From Shinisaurus crocodilurus (taxonomy: Eukaryota; Chordata; Lepidosauria; Squamata; Shinisauridae), in assembly GCA_021292165.1 (NCBI GenBank), contig CM037879.1, forward strand, positions 158,007,278-158,071,277: 64,000 nt of DNA, in the 5' to 3' direction. Position numbers and translations under genes: made by a program. Each line of letters begins with the position of its first letter. Positions within the stretch are counted from its first letter, which is position 1. A model generated the notes under the pieces. It had not been told where the DNA came from and did no database searches. It saw only the letters and a list, made by a program, of their open reading frames with translations. Positions 21,142-31,827 of the stretch are shown in pieces.

Positions 21142-21250
21142 GTTTGTTTTGGTGTAGATAGAATTTGGATTTTGTTTTGACTGGACGGGAAGCACTGAGT
21201 AGCTTCATGTCTCTCACACACTTGTGATTGCATTGTGAGCTCCTCTTAGA

Positions 21251-22122
21251 ATGCAGAGGTTGGCCAAAGCCCAAGCAGAAATGGACCCCTTCGGTCCATT
21301 TCTGGTGCTTCCTGAGGCGAAGCAGACTTCCCTCCAAAGCCACCAGAACTGAAGCCGGGCCTGGATGAGGCTTTGTTACTGATTCATGCTTGGAGACGCA
21401 GGCATTCTGTCTTCTTTCCAAATGGCTTCTTTTGGTTTCATTTTAAATGCTGAAAAATGGGGGGTGGTCCACCTTCTAATCCTAGGGCACCTTTTACCAG
21501 CAGCTCCAATCACTGTGCTTTGGGAGCAGGCAAGGATGGGACCATGAGATGGCCATTCTTCCAGTGCCACCAGACTTCACTATGAAGAAAGTCTTAAACT
21601 GGTTTTCAGTAATTGTAACTACCTAGCTCCTACACTTATCCTTCTGAAACTTTGCAGGGTTCTTATTTAGGGCCACCTCTAGGCTGTCTGTCACTTTCAG
21701 AACAATGGTACACAAGGAACATAAGAAGATAAGTCTTTTTTCTTTGGGGTACCTGCAAAATATCAAGGCTGCTTTGGGACAAAACTTCCTGCATCTATTC
21801 ATCTGAATCTTGGCAGGCTTGATCTCCTCAGAAGAGGCAACTAACCCTGCAAATTTCATCCAATTCTGCCAAGAAATAAAAAGGTTATTGGCAGTTCTCT
21901 TTAAAATATATATGTAGCACCAAAGGAATGTAGCACCAAAATCCCTCTACCTGTTTTCCTGACATTTGGCAGGCATAATCCCCTCTTATGGGGCTACTAA
22001 TACTATCCATTTCTGACCAAGAGGTAAAAGGTTATATCCATTTTTTGATTTCCCATGATAGTCAATAGGAGGCATGAAGCCTCCGATTTCTGAATCTGGA
22101 CAGGTTTGATACCTGAGGTGTA
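21251..22122. other. No recognised gene or repeat
   Basis: Only short chance frames. Nothing identified. Confidence 0.35.
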
Positions 22123-22130
22123 GTAGACAG

Positions 22131-22565
22131 TAGGGATGTAACCGTGAGTCTCGGGGGGGCTGAAAGCAGGCCAAATCGGCCTGCTCAGCCCCCCCGAGAC
22201 TTGCGTGCCTTACCTCGCCGCCATTTGATCCATTGTTCCATGCCACGCTGGCAGCGCAGGGTCCCGTCGCGTCATTTTCGGCTGCCAGGAAGTGACACGA
22301 CAGGACCCCGCGCTGCATTTTTAGCATAAAAAACAGGGTAACCCAGCTTGAAATGGCCGTGATTTGCTATTCATGGCTGTTTTAAGCTGGGTTGCCCTGG
22401 TTTTTATGCTAAAAACGCAGCACCAGGGAACCGGAAGTGACACGACGAGGAACCCATCGCGTCACTTCCGGTTTTCGGGCATGGCGAGCAGCAAGAGCAG
22501 GCGGGGGGGGGGTGCTCGGGAACACCCCCCGAGCAGGTAAACTCCTCGCTCAATTAACACCACTA
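22131..22565. mobile_element. GC-rich hAT-type element made of nested hairpins, exact 8-bp duplication
   Basis: Flanked by GTAGACAG on both sides (22,123-22,130 and 22,566-22,573). Termini TAGGGATGTAACCG and, inverted, TAGTGGTGTTAATTG. The 435 bp contain a long hairpin at 22,147-22,201 (arms AGTCTCGGGGGGGCTG), a central palindrome near 22,317-22,413 with roughly 40-bp arms (TTTTTAGCATAAAAA...), inverted GTCACTTCCGG / CCGGAAGTGAC segments, and a terminal GCTCGGG / CCCGAGC hairpin. A related element is at 50,229-50,542. No coding capacity. Confidence 0.88.
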
Positions 22566-22775
22566 GTAGACAGCCTCCAAATTGGTCCGAGCAGAATTGG
22601 TCCATTTTCCAAAGCATTGAACTGGGGTCTAAGTTGAATCAGGGGGTTGGTGCATACCTCTAATTTGTACTGATTTTGGTGTACAGCAAAAGAACAACAA
22701 CAATGATAATGATAGTGAAGTTTTGTACAGGATATAGGTAACACACATTTAAAGATTTATCCCTAGGTCGCTGGT

Positions 22776-22897
22776 CTACCCTACCTTACAGCGTTGTTGT
22801 GAGGATAAAATAGAGAGGAGGAGGATTATGTAAGCTGCCTTGGGTTCCTTTCAGGAAAAAAGGTGGGGTATAAATATAATAAATAAATAAATAAAAT
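22776..22897 (+). mobile_element. Sauria-type SINE, 3' half
   Basis: CTTACAGCGTTGTTGTGAGG, AGAGGAGGAGGATTATG, CTGCCTTGGGTTCC and GGTGGGGTATAAATA with an AAAT tail: the Bov-B-like 3' portion without the tRNA head. Confidence 0.8.
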
Positions 22898-23780
22898 ACG
22901 CTCTGAAGAGAAATCGTAGTAGTCAGCATTTTTAACCCAGAGCCCCACGTGTGCTCTCAATGCCTACACAGAGTTCCTACACAAATGGGTTCCCATACCC
23001 ATTGGAATGAGTGGGCAGTTTCACCTTTAATCCCTTTGTGTGTACAGAGCTGCCCATTCCTCGGAAATGAATGGAGAATCCTCAGCTATACATCAGAGGG
23101 GTCCTTTGCTTGCATGAAGAACAGGTCAAGATGGAAAGTATGAATCAATGCAGGCCAACCTGTTTGGCACTATATCTAATGCTTTGGGCATGACCCACAC
23201 CACACTTGCCACAATAGCTGCCCACCATTGGTACTGGTACAGGCAACTCAGCCACCCATGACCTTTCTGGAAGTAGCAGCGGATGGGCTTTTGGCCCATA
23301 TCATAATTTGTGTATGTGAAAGAATAGTCTCACAACCTGACCCTAATTACAGGCACATTGTTCCAGAGTTACCTGCCCCCTCCCCCCACAATACAAATAA
23401 ATGGGTGGTGAGGAGAGGGAGGGTTCTTAATCACAGGGGTTCTTCTTGAGGACATTTGCTCATAGAAGATAACTCCATCAATGGGAGCTAAATGGAGCAT
23501 CCATGTTCAGAGGCAGTGTGTCAGATACTGTGTGTGTGGCAAATCTGTCATCTTTATGACCTGATTGCAAAATTCCACAGGCACTATTGCAGAAAGAATG
23601 CTGGACTAGTTGTGTAGCAGAAAAGGCAAACTTTGTGTCCAGGAGTACACCTGGGTGATATCATCAGGAGGGGACAACCCTGTTTGAGAATTAGTTGGAA
23701 CAAAGTGTGTGTGTGTGGGGGGGGGGATGACCTGGTCTGACCCAGCCAAGCAATCCTTACCATCTTAGTTCTGTTCAAAA
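22898..23780. other. No recognised gene or repeat
   Basis: Short frames only. A GTGTGTGTGTGG run with poly-G lies near 23,710. Confidence 0.35.
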
Positions 23781-23781
23781 C

Positions 23782-25014
23782 CAGGGGCGGATCTACATTA
23801 CACTGGTATATCAAGTTAGCAGAATGGTACTGTTGTTCTCACATTCCACAGTCACTCCTCACAGGGCACACTCTCGTTAAATGTACTGCACTCATCCCGG
23901 TTTGCCACCCCACACCTAATTCTGTAGCGATAGAACTGGACGTTGTCTTGAACAGGGTTGTTTTTTTTAATAAAAAAATTGGCTTTGTCATCTCTGCACG
24001 GACGTGAATGAGCGCAGGAGCGATCTTTAAAAAGAGAAAGGAAAAAGCTCTTCCAGCCCCTCACAAAAAAGAAGGAGAAGGTGGATGCTGCCGCTACTGC
24101 CACCACCACTGCCCTCCCGCAGGGTCGGGGTGAAGCCAGCAGGATCAGCGCACCCCTCCCCTCCAACAACATGTAATTTCCCAAAGCAGTGTTCCTCCCA
24201 TTCTGAGTTTCTCAAGTACAAGGTTACTTCCTGTTAAATCAAGGTGTTTCACTTGGGAGTAAGGGCACTGGAGAGAATGTGATTTACTTCTGAGCAGACG
24301 TGCCTTTTGGGCTAATGTACAGCTCCCTGTTCTTTGGGCAAGGGGGTGAACGCGGCTGTTATAAAAGGGGGGGGAGCCTCCCGCAACTCTCCCCTCTCAA
24401 ACTCCATGGTGGTTATCCTGGGGGTACTGCCTTTCACATGCAGGGCAAACAGCCATTTAGCAAGAAGGGTGGTTCCCCCCCCCCTGGTCTGCCGTGTATG
24501 CGGAAGTGTGCACGTGTGCAGGAGCGAAATTGTGTGGGGTTTTTTAAAAAAAGCACCCAGACACAATTGCCCCAAGCAGCCTGCTTGGAGGTGCGGAGGT
24601 GCGGAGGAACGTTTACAAACAATTTTTTAAAAACAAGCTTCCAGGGAAGAAGGCAAAGCACTGCACAAGAAATGGTGGAGATCTTTCTTCCCCACCAGTT
24701 TGGGAGGCACACATAATGCCGCATTTCCCCCACCCCTCAAAAACGATTGGCTCAGTGACGGCATTTTCGTGGCCACACCTCGGACAGGCAACTGCAGTGC
24801 AAGTTTAGCACACGCTAGCCATGTACTGCAACAGTGAACCGCAATAACTGAAAAAAGTGTTAAACCTTGTCCAGGAAATTCTGGAAGAAACAAAGAACAA
24901 TTATGTAGGACTAGTGCGACTGGCACTGAAAAAAGTGCATGCGTCGTGTGCCCCGCAAGTCACCGCAGCAATACAGTACCACTGCAATAAACCTTAGGTG
25001 TGGACCCGGCCCAG
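23782..25014. mobile_element. Candidate 1.2 kb non-autonomous DNA transposon
   Basis: The left CAGGGGCGGATCTACATTAC and, inverted, the right CTGGGCCGGGTCCACACCTA are similar, with ATTGCAGTGG versus ACACTGG nearby. The interior is G+C-rich and includes purine-rich and poly-A stretches (TTTTTTAAAAAAAGC) and an AGTGTTCCTCCCATTCTG segment. No transposase is recognised and no 8-bp duplication was found. Boundaries and class are uncertain. Confidence 0.35.
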
Positions 25015-26890
25015 GACTTCATCTTTTGGTGGTCACCTCAGCAAGGTTGTTGGACTCAATGCGCTTTTGTCCCTTTCCTATGAAAAGAAACACACTAGCT
25101 CACCTCTTGGACTTGTTCACATGCTTCACTCCAGTGACCTGACTCCGGAATGTACACATTTTATATGTGGGTCCTCAGCTACGTAAGGAAAGGGAGAGCA
25201 AGAGAGCAGAGAAAAATACTTGAAATGTTACTGTGTTTGCTTAGCATTCCTTAACGAATACATGTTGTGTGGACAAAGACTATGTTTTACAAGTTTTCAC
25301 ATGGCATTCTGAAAGAAGTGTTTTCTTTATAATCTATGTGTCTTTACATAGGCTGAAGGCCAGATTAAGCAATGTGGTGCAAAGCCCAGGCAGAGGGCTG
25401 TTGTTCACAAAGGCACACTTATTTCATGGCTATCTGTAAACGTTAAGCTTACTTTTATAGGCAACAAATAATGTAATGTGCCACTGCTGCAGCTGTGCAA
25501 TATCTTCACCACATTAACTAGCACAGTATGGAGGAAAAAGCACATGGGCGAGAAGAGGTCGCATTGAAGAGAAAGAAATGCGGTCCTGCTGTAGCCTTTT
25601 CACATCCACCCCCAGAGGCCAGTAATGCTCCATACATTGCCAGAAAGACTCAGAAAGAGATATGCTATGCAGAAGGGGTAACTATGCTGCCTGCAGGAGG
25701 CTCTAGGAAGTCCATGCCCATCTAGGGGTTGTCCCAGGCCTTCAACTGGGGTCGGCCATTGCCCCTCCTTGTTTCCTCCTGCCCTCTTTCTCCCCCTTGG
25801 GCCTCAGTTTCAGAGGAAATGAGATTGGCTTCCTCCTCCTCCTCCTCTCCTCCTCCCCTCTTAGGGTGGCCAAAAGAGGAAATGCATCACCACACATTTG
25901 CATAAAATTTACACATGCTAATTTATATGTATAGATGCAAATTTAGAAATGATCATTATAATTTAAATAGAAGTACAATACATCTCCGCATAGTGGGGAA
26001 GACTGTGACCAGGTGAGCTGTGTGCCTGCCTGCCCATTGTGCTGTCCAGGTGCTCGCTGTTGATGGGCAACTTCAAGCCCTCTGCTCTCCTTACTTTAGC
26101 TTTAAAACTGGACATCCCCTCAAACAGAGGACACCTTCAACTAGAGACTATCCCTCACAGCCCTTCAAATAGAGGACTGTCCTCTGGAAAGTAGGCCATC
26201 CTGTGAACTCTGCAGTCTATTCTGCAGCCTTTCTGGAGAGCAACAGAAGCGTATGGATAGCATAATTATATAGTTTGGCCACTAGGTGGCACTAGACTTA
26301 GTTGTCACTGGGTGGAATCAGGAGTTTCCTGTGGCTGTTCTGTTCTTGTTTACAAGAGACAATTAAGTTCTCGTCTGGCTTCTTGACTGGCGCACCTTAA
26401 GCCTTCCATGACAGGTGGCTTGCTCCTGAGCCCTGGCCTGATCAGATTTAAATCCTTGCCAACAGGTCTCACTATCCTCTGATTCTGTCTTCCATTGCCC
26501 TCACGAACAAGCTGCGGTTCCTGAGACTGCCAATCTCTCGGCCTACTTCTGTGTATAGATTTTCTTGCTGTATCAGGGCAAAGTATATAATATATAAGCC
26601 ACATATATTAGCTCCATATTGTGTTCCCGTTCCAAAGAGATTGCTATCCTTTCAGGTATTTCCCCTCGTTCATTTAAAAGGTCCTAGGAGCACAGTATAA
26701 TTGTCACATAAAAGTGAGCTAATTCTTTAATATATTTTCTCCACTTTGAATGATTTTTTTTATTTCTATTGATGCAGAGGGAATTCTATGTTTTACCAAG
26801 TTCAGTGTTTGGTCTTCAGGAAGTTACCCTGATAAGTCTTATATATATTCTTATATTTTGTAAAATACGTTGAATATGTATGCCACTAAT
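25015..26890. other. No recognised gene; one CTCF-like site inside
   Basis: Unrecognised sequence with a (CTC)n-rich run near 25,830-25,860. No frame longer than about 85 codons. The CTCF-like site at 26,279 is listed separately. Confidence 0.4.
26279..26293 (+). promoter_or_regulatory. CTCF-like core motif
   Basis: CCACTAGGTGGCACT fits the CTCF core consensus CCASYAGRKGGCRSY at all 15 positions. It is outside any repeat I recognise. Occupancy cannot be judged from sequence. Confidence 0.5.
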
Positions 26891-26899
26891 ACATATTAG

Positions 26900-27120
26900 T
26901 GGGGAGAGTTGGTCCCCATTTTCTGCTTTTAGAAAAGGTGTCAAACACACCTTTTCAATTTGGCCTTTTAATTGTTTTAGTGTTGTTTTTAATGTTTAAT
27001 GAGGGTTTTATTGCTGTTTTAATGCTTATGTTGTTCTTATTGTTTTGATATCTTGTACACTGCCTTGGTGGTCTTTACAGAAAGGTGGTATAAAAATACT
27101 CCCACTTGTACTTCTACTAA
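26900..27120 (+). mobile_element. LINE/SINE 3' end (L2-like)
   Basis: A T-rich 3' UTR-like stretch (GTTTTAATGCTTATGTTG) runs into TGTACACTGCCTTGGTGGTC and AAAGGTGGTATAAAAATA, the usual terminal pattern of L2-type elements and SINEs that share their tail. Followed by an ATA repeat. Confidence 0.5.
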
Positions 27121-27323
27121 TAATAATAATTGTGGATTTATATTTTTGTGGTGTTATCTTTTTAGCAGCACTATCAGCATAAGCAACAAAAGGTTACCAA
27201 GATGTAAGGAAAGGAGAGACCTTTGCCCATCCTTTGGCCATTCACACCTGAGAAGAGATCTTCTGAATTCCTGCTATTTCCAAAATGTAAAGGATTTCAA
27301 AATGTAGGTCCCTTGATCACATG

Positions 27324-27670
27324 AAGCATTTCTACATGAGGCTGTTAATCTGCTGTTAATCTGCTGTATCTACTTTTGGTTTCGTTGCAGAATTGAGAAC
27401 CAAGCCCTACATGAGGAGCATTTTCTTTCCACTACATAACCTCTAGGTGGCACTGTGGTATAGCGGAATAGCACAAATACGCAAGAGGAAATTGCACTTT
27501 CTTTCACTTTCACAGTTAAATGCCACATTTTCCCTGCTTCAAAAAAAAAAAAACCTTGCCAAAAGCATTGGTAAGACACAGAAGTGAAACTGGAAGGTCA
27601 TAAAGAACCCGTAAACAAGTGTGAGTAGGTAATGATGAGCATGCAATAAATGCCTTGTGTAAAAAAGCCC
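27324..27670 (-). mobile_element. Harbinger-like MITE with CTCF-like motif
   Basis: Member of a five-copy family (27.3, 29.5, 34.5, 36.7, 40.6 kb). The ends AAGCATTTCTACATGAGGC and, inverted, GGGCTTTTTTACACAAGGC are flanked by ATG on both sides (27,321-27,323 and 27,671-27,673). A 3-bp duplication and GGGC-type ends point to PIF/Harbinger. Inside is CCTCTAGGTGGCACT (27,440-27,454), one base from the CTCF core consensus. No coding capacity. Confidence 0.75.
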
Positions 27671-27794
27671 ATGACCAAGCCTATGTGCTTATCGTATGTG
27701 TGCCCACAGGATCTGTTCAGATGAACTGAACATGTGTAGGTCTGGGTGGGGACTGCTGTCTAATCCCATTTTCCTGCCAACATGCATTCCTTTA

Positions 27795-27862
27795 TTTATT
27801 TATTAAAATTTTAAATCGCCCATCTGGCCGGTCACCCGGCCACCCTGGGCAATGTACAATCA
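27795..27862 (-). mobile_element. L2 3' tail fragment
   Basis: TTTATTTATTTATTAAAATT then CGCCCATCTGGCCGGTCACC and GGCCACCCTGGGCAATGTAC: the inverted counterpart of the 3' end of the L2 at 45.9-47.3 kb. Confidence 0.7.
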
Positions 27863-27996
27863 ATCCTTGTATACTACTGTATCATCTGAAGGATGCCTGT
27901 GTAAACAACTAAGCTCTGCCCATTGTAGAAAAGCATCAAGTCAAGTGGCTGCTTGACTCTTCAGGTATCATTTCTGGTTTGGTTGTAAAGACATGG

Positions 27997-28617
27997 AGGA
28001 AGAGCTTTAGTTCAGTGGTAGAGCACATGCTTCGCTTGCCAATGTTCCTAGCTTCAACCTCCAGCATCTACCTAGCCAACTGTCTCCCCCTATATACAAC
28101 AAATCAACCCTTGATATTTTCTGAGGAGGCCTTATTGGTCATCCCACACGACCAACAGCATGTCAGCAAGCAATGGCACACAAGTGGGTCTTCTCAGTAG
28201 TGGCACCCACCGTCTGGAACGCTCTCCCAAATGCGGTTTGTGACAGGTGGAAACTGTGGTGAGCTTTAGATGCCTGTTGAAGATGTACCTGTTTACTCAG
28301 GCTTTCCCTGACTTATAATCACACCACTCTGTTTTACTGTTTCTGTAACGTTTTTAATGTATTTATAATTGTTTTTACATTGGGTTTTATATACTATATT
28401 TTATGTGGGGTTTTTTAAATGTAAACTGCTTAGAGATCTTATAATATCAAGTGGAATATAAGCAGTTTAAATAAAATAAATACATAAATAAATAAAAATC
28501 TCCAGGTACGGCTTGGAAAGACTCCTGTCCATAACCCTGGAGAACTGCAGTGTAGCCAATACAGAGCTAGATGGACCAAGGATCTGATATAGACTAAGGC
28601 ATTTTCCTATGTACAGG
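27997..28617 (+). mobile_element. tRNA-derived SINE split by an L2 insertion
   Basis: The head (GAGCTTTAGTTCAGTGGTAG, B-box-like AGCTTCAACCTCCAG) ends at about 28,073. The rest (TCTCCAGGTACGGCTTGG, CTAGATGGACCAAGG, GGCATTTTCCTATG) resumes at about 28,499. Compared with the copy at 33.0 kb the two parts join directly, with ATCT(A)CC repeated at the junction, showing that an L2 3' end inserted into a pre-existing SINE. Confidence 0.75.
28074..28499 (+). mobile_element. 5'-truncated L2 LINE nested in a SINE
   Basis: The coding remnant VVAPTVWNALPNAV (from about 28,185) is the near-C-terminal signature seen also in the L2 at 45.9 kb (MAAPTLWNSLPSDL). It continues through a T-rich 3' UTR to GTAAACTGCTTAGAGATC and an AAAT tail. 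About 425 bp. Confidence 0.75.
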
Positions 28618-28619
28618 GC

Positions 28620-29365
28620 TGTGTGCACATTTAGCATACCTGGCCTGCACAGCTGCCAGTGTGCTCTACACAAGCACATCAATGCAGTAATAAGAACCAA
28701 TGGAAAATACTTGGCATGTAACTAATACATATCCTAGTGCCGTGTTCCAGTCCACCCCTTTAAGAGTTAACAACATATACACAGGAGTTCTGCTAAATGT
28801 CACAGTAGTTAGTATTTTCTAATCCTGATCCCTAACCTACTGTAACTGCTGTAAAATATATAGTAATAATTTCCTGAGTCAGGGTAATGTATAAGGAATG
28901 TCAAGCCAGACTCTGGGAATATTTGCCTTAACTTTGTTTTATTAAAGTGAAACTTTTATTAAGGCATGTGGTGAATTGAGCAATCCGTATGATTCATACA
29001 GTTATAAACCCATTGCTACACTCACTATAAATCAATGAGCCATTGTCCTAAGTTTATTCCCTCAAAGATTTAAAAATTAGAGAGAGGGAATTCAACCTGG
29101 AAATGCTATTTTGGCCAAATGAAAGCATTAACACCCAGTGTTAGAGGTGACTACATATGCCCATAATGTGGTTCAGACAAATCTTTTTCGAGCAACTTCT
29201 TTCATAGCATATAGACAACTTGCTGCTGAGTCATTACACTTAAGCAAATGAATGAACTAATACAATGCAGTAAGTCATTCAATAAAACAAGGGAAGTGGG
29301 ACAGTTGTGTCCATAACCATTTCTCCTCCTACAGAGAAACTGTAGCTGTATTCATATGTACCTCC
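28620..29365. other. No recognised gene or repeat
   Basis: Short chance frames only. Unrecognised. Confidence 0.35.
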
Positions 29366-29372
29366 AAGCGTG

Positions 29373-29486
29373 TAGAGCCTCCCCAAGCTGGTGCTCTCCA
29401 GATGTTTCAGACCACACCTCTGATCATTCCTGACCATAGGCCATGCTGGCTGGGGCTATGGGAATTTTGAGTTTGGGGAAGGCTAG
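29373..29486. mobile_element. Palindromic hAT-type MITE remnant
   Basis: TAGAGCCTCCCCAAGCTGG and, inverted, CTAGCCTTCCCCAAACTC flank CTCCAGATGTTTCAGACC and CATGCTGGCTGGGGC. It directly abuts the Harbinger-like copy at 29,491, which may have inserted at its edge. Confidence 0.55.
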
Positions 29487-29490
29487 TCTA

Positions 29491-29840
29491 GGGCTTTTCT
29501 GCACAAGGCATTTGTCATGTGCTCGTCATTCCCTACTCATGGTTGTTTACAGGTTCTTTAGACAATGTCATCATGATCCTCCAGTTTCACTTCTGTGTCT
29601 AAGCACTTTCAATGAGTTTTTTTAGAGCAGGGAAAATGCAGCATTTAATTGTGAAAGTGAAAGAAAACACAATTTCCTCATGTGTATTTGCGCTATTCCA
29701 CTACACCACAGTGCCACCTAGAGGTTATGTAGCAGAAAAGCAGGAAAGGAAACGTAGTGCTTGGATCTCAATTCTGTGATGAAACTGAAAGTAGATGCAG
29801 CAGATTAACAGTCAATTAACAGCCTTGTGTAGAAAAGCTC
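29491..29840 (+). mobile_element. Harbinger-like MITE with CTCF-like motif
   Basis: The ends GGGCTTTTCTGCACAAGGC and, inverted, GAGCTTTTCTACACAAGGC are flanked by CTA and TTA (one mismatch of a TWA target). The reverse strand carries CCTCTAGGTGGCACT (29,710-29,724). It is inverted relative to the copy at 27.3 kb, with which it shares a 350-bp body including TTTAATTGTGAAAGTGAAAG. Confidence 0.75.
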
Positions 29841-30034
29841 TTACATGTTGTGGGGGAGCAAGAACACATCCCCTGCATCTACCTCACTTGCTTGCCCTGC
29901 CTCTGGGCCTGCCTTGCATCTACATATTGGATTTAAAATTTAAGGGCTCCATACATGTAGGGTCCAACAAATATGGGCCCTGTTTGCCAGTCCTTACTCC
30001 TTAAAAGACCTCTTCACACGTTTCATAAAAGTGA

Positions 30035-30175
30035 AAATACTGAAAATATTTATATACCACACTTCATCCTTTGTCTGGATTCCAGGGCAATGTACAACCA
30101 ATTTAACATGATCCAAAGAAAATAATAAAATGACAGAATATTTTAAATCACACTAAAGACATTTACAGTTTTAAA
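30035..30175 (-). mobile_element. LINE 3' end fragment
   Basis: AAATATTTATATACCACACT, CCAGGGCAATGTACAACC and an A-rich continuation with AATAATAAAATGAC resemble the inverted 3' tail and UTR of L2-type LINEs. Confidence 0.45.
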
Positions 30176-30287
30176 TGCCTGGTATATTCCATGTGAGAAG
30201 ATGCCTATTTTGTCTTGCCCTGGAATATTCAAGTTATATCCAATGTGGGGGACTTGATGCAATCAATCCATTTGGGATGCATCAATC

Positions 30288-30530
30288 CAGGGCCAGTGTG
30301 GTGTAGTGGTGAGAGTGTTGGACTGGAACTCCGGAGATCCAGGTTCTAGTCCCCGCTCAGCCATGAAACTCACTGGGTGACTTTGGGCCAGTCACTGCCT
30401 CTCAGCCTAACCTACCTCACAGGGTTGTTGTGAGGATAAAATGGAGAGGAGGAGGATTATGTAAGCCACCTTGGGTTCCTTGCAGGAACGGGGTATAAAT
30501 ACAATAAATAAATAAATAAATAAATAAATT
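30288..30530 (+). mobile_element. Sauria-type SINE, full length
   Basis: tRNA-like head (GCCAGTGTGGTGTAGTGG, B box GGTTCTAGTCC), middle GAAACTCACTGGGTGAC, then the Bov-B-like 3' end GGTTGTTGTGAGGATAAAAT, CACCTTGGGTTCCTTGC and GGGGTATAAATA, ending in an AAAT repeat. From established knowledge Sauria SINEs are mobilised by Bov-B LINEs in squamates. Few differences from the copies at 37.7 and 55.0 kb. Confidence 0.9.
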
Positions 30531-30677
30531 TCTCCATCGTGCATAGATTCTATCTCTCTAGCTGAAACAGTTTCAGCTAGACACACATTGAAATTTACAT
30601 GAGGTTGAGAGGAAGGAAGGAGGGAAGGAAGGGCTACTTTTACTTTGGCAAAACATGTTGAATTGTCATGACATGAG

Positions 30678-30762
30678 GCTGGATCCAGATTTACTCACAT
30701 TTAGAGTAGATCAAATGAAATCAATGGGTCTACTCTAAGCATGACTAAGTCTGGAGCCAGAC
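30678..30762. repeat. Palindromic 'GGATCCAA' repeat
   Basis: GCTGGATCCAGATTTACTC and, inverted, CTGGCTCCAGACTTAGTC enclose GAAATCAATGGGTCTACTC. Same family as 6,978, 40,468 and 52,349. Confidence 0.55.
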
Positions 30763-30913
30763 CATTGTGTCAAGAATTCATTTTTTGAAATGAATTCTTG
30801 ACACAAAAGGGCTAACAAATGTTTCCTTGGGGCAAACATGATCCTGAGTGCAAGTTGGCCTGTTTTGCCTCAAAAAGAAGGAAGATCAGCAGCATAAGTT
30901 TAAGGAAGTAGAA

Positions 30914-31005
30914 CAGGGGTGGGCAACTTGTGGCCCTTCAATGGTGGGGGATGATGGAAGCTGCAATCCAACCACATCTGGAGGGCCACAAGTTGCCCAA
31001 CCCTG
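30914..31005. mobile_element. hAT-type MITE
   Basis: CAGGGGTGGGCAACTTGTGG and, inverted, CAGGGTTGGGCAACTTGTGG are near-perfect ends. Flanks AAGTAGAA and AACTAGAC match at 6 of 8 positions, consistent with an aged hAT duplication. 92 bp. Confidence 0.7.
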
Positions 31006-31457
31006 AACTAGACACAAAAATTACACCCTGATCAGGCTTAACTCTGACTCTCCAGAAGCAAAGCCCTACCTGCAGTGTGGTTTAGAATTCCTCGACATCT
31101 GTTCTTGAGAGTAATCTCCCAAAGGGGCTCTAACTTGGAAAGAGAAGAAAGAGGTCCCCATCCTCTGCTCTAATTATTCATATCCTACCATCCTAAGTGG
31201 CTGTGCTCAGTGCATGTTTTCTTAGCATAAGGTTTTCCACATTCACAGCCTTTCTGCAATGCACAGTCAACAGGGAATTTCCTCGCTGCACGTGACCTTG
31301 TGTATCCTTCGGCAAGCTCCAACATCCAAATGCAAAATCCAGCAACTGGAGAATTCTATATGGTTTTGTGACTCTCTTCAGGAAACACTGGGTCCATAAA
31401 GCGGTGAACAGATTCCTTCCAGCGAGATACAGAGATTCCCGTCTGTACCTGGTAAAA

Positions 31458-31583
31458 CAGGACTGAGGAGCCTGTGGCACACACTCCAGCTGTTGATGAA
31501 CACCCTACTCCCCTCACCATTGGCGAGGTTGATGGGAACTGGAGTCCAACAACATCTGGAGGACCAGAGGTTCCCCAGCTCTG
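31458..31583. mobile_element. hAT-type MITE
   Basis: CAGGACTGAGGAGCCTGTGG and, inverted, CAGAGCTGGGGAACCTCTGG. Flanks TGGTAAAA and TGCTAGAA match at 6 of 8 positions. Interior contains CCAACAACATCTGGAGG. Confidence 0.65.
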
Positions 31584-31827
31584 TGCTAGAATATGGGCAG
31601 TATCCTTTTTCTGGAAGTAATCCTGTAAACGGTCATGTATGGGAGAAACAAATAAGCAAAAGGAACTGGCTGTGCCTACGTCTTATTGGACCAAAATAGT
31701 TAGCATCTCATTTAAGGCCCATTACATACAATAGGAGTTAAGTATTGCAGCCTTAAGTATGCCTATCATGCTTACTAGGAAGGAAGTCCTTGTGTGCCCT
31801 TTCAATGCTGCAGCAGTGCAGTGAGAG

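Larger units (their letters stand above)
20541..21250. repeat. Unknown duplicated repeat 'D', copy 1
   Basis: Highly similar to 47,325-47,925 over several hundred bases: both share GAACCCAGCCACGAACACAC, CACGACCCCATGGAGATA, GGTATGATGCTGCTAAC, GCAGAGCCTGCTGGTTGC and CTGTAGATCTGCACTGATG. Copy 1 is interrupted by a hAT MITE at 20,670-20,816 and by microsatellites at 21,060-21,141. I see no coding frame, Pol III boxes or LTR features common to both, so the nature of the element is unknown. Confidence 0.7.

Noticed and set aside
20974..21195. Poly-Gln/poly-Asn/poly-Thr frames
   Set aside because: Translations of the ATT/GTT microsatellite on the minus strand.
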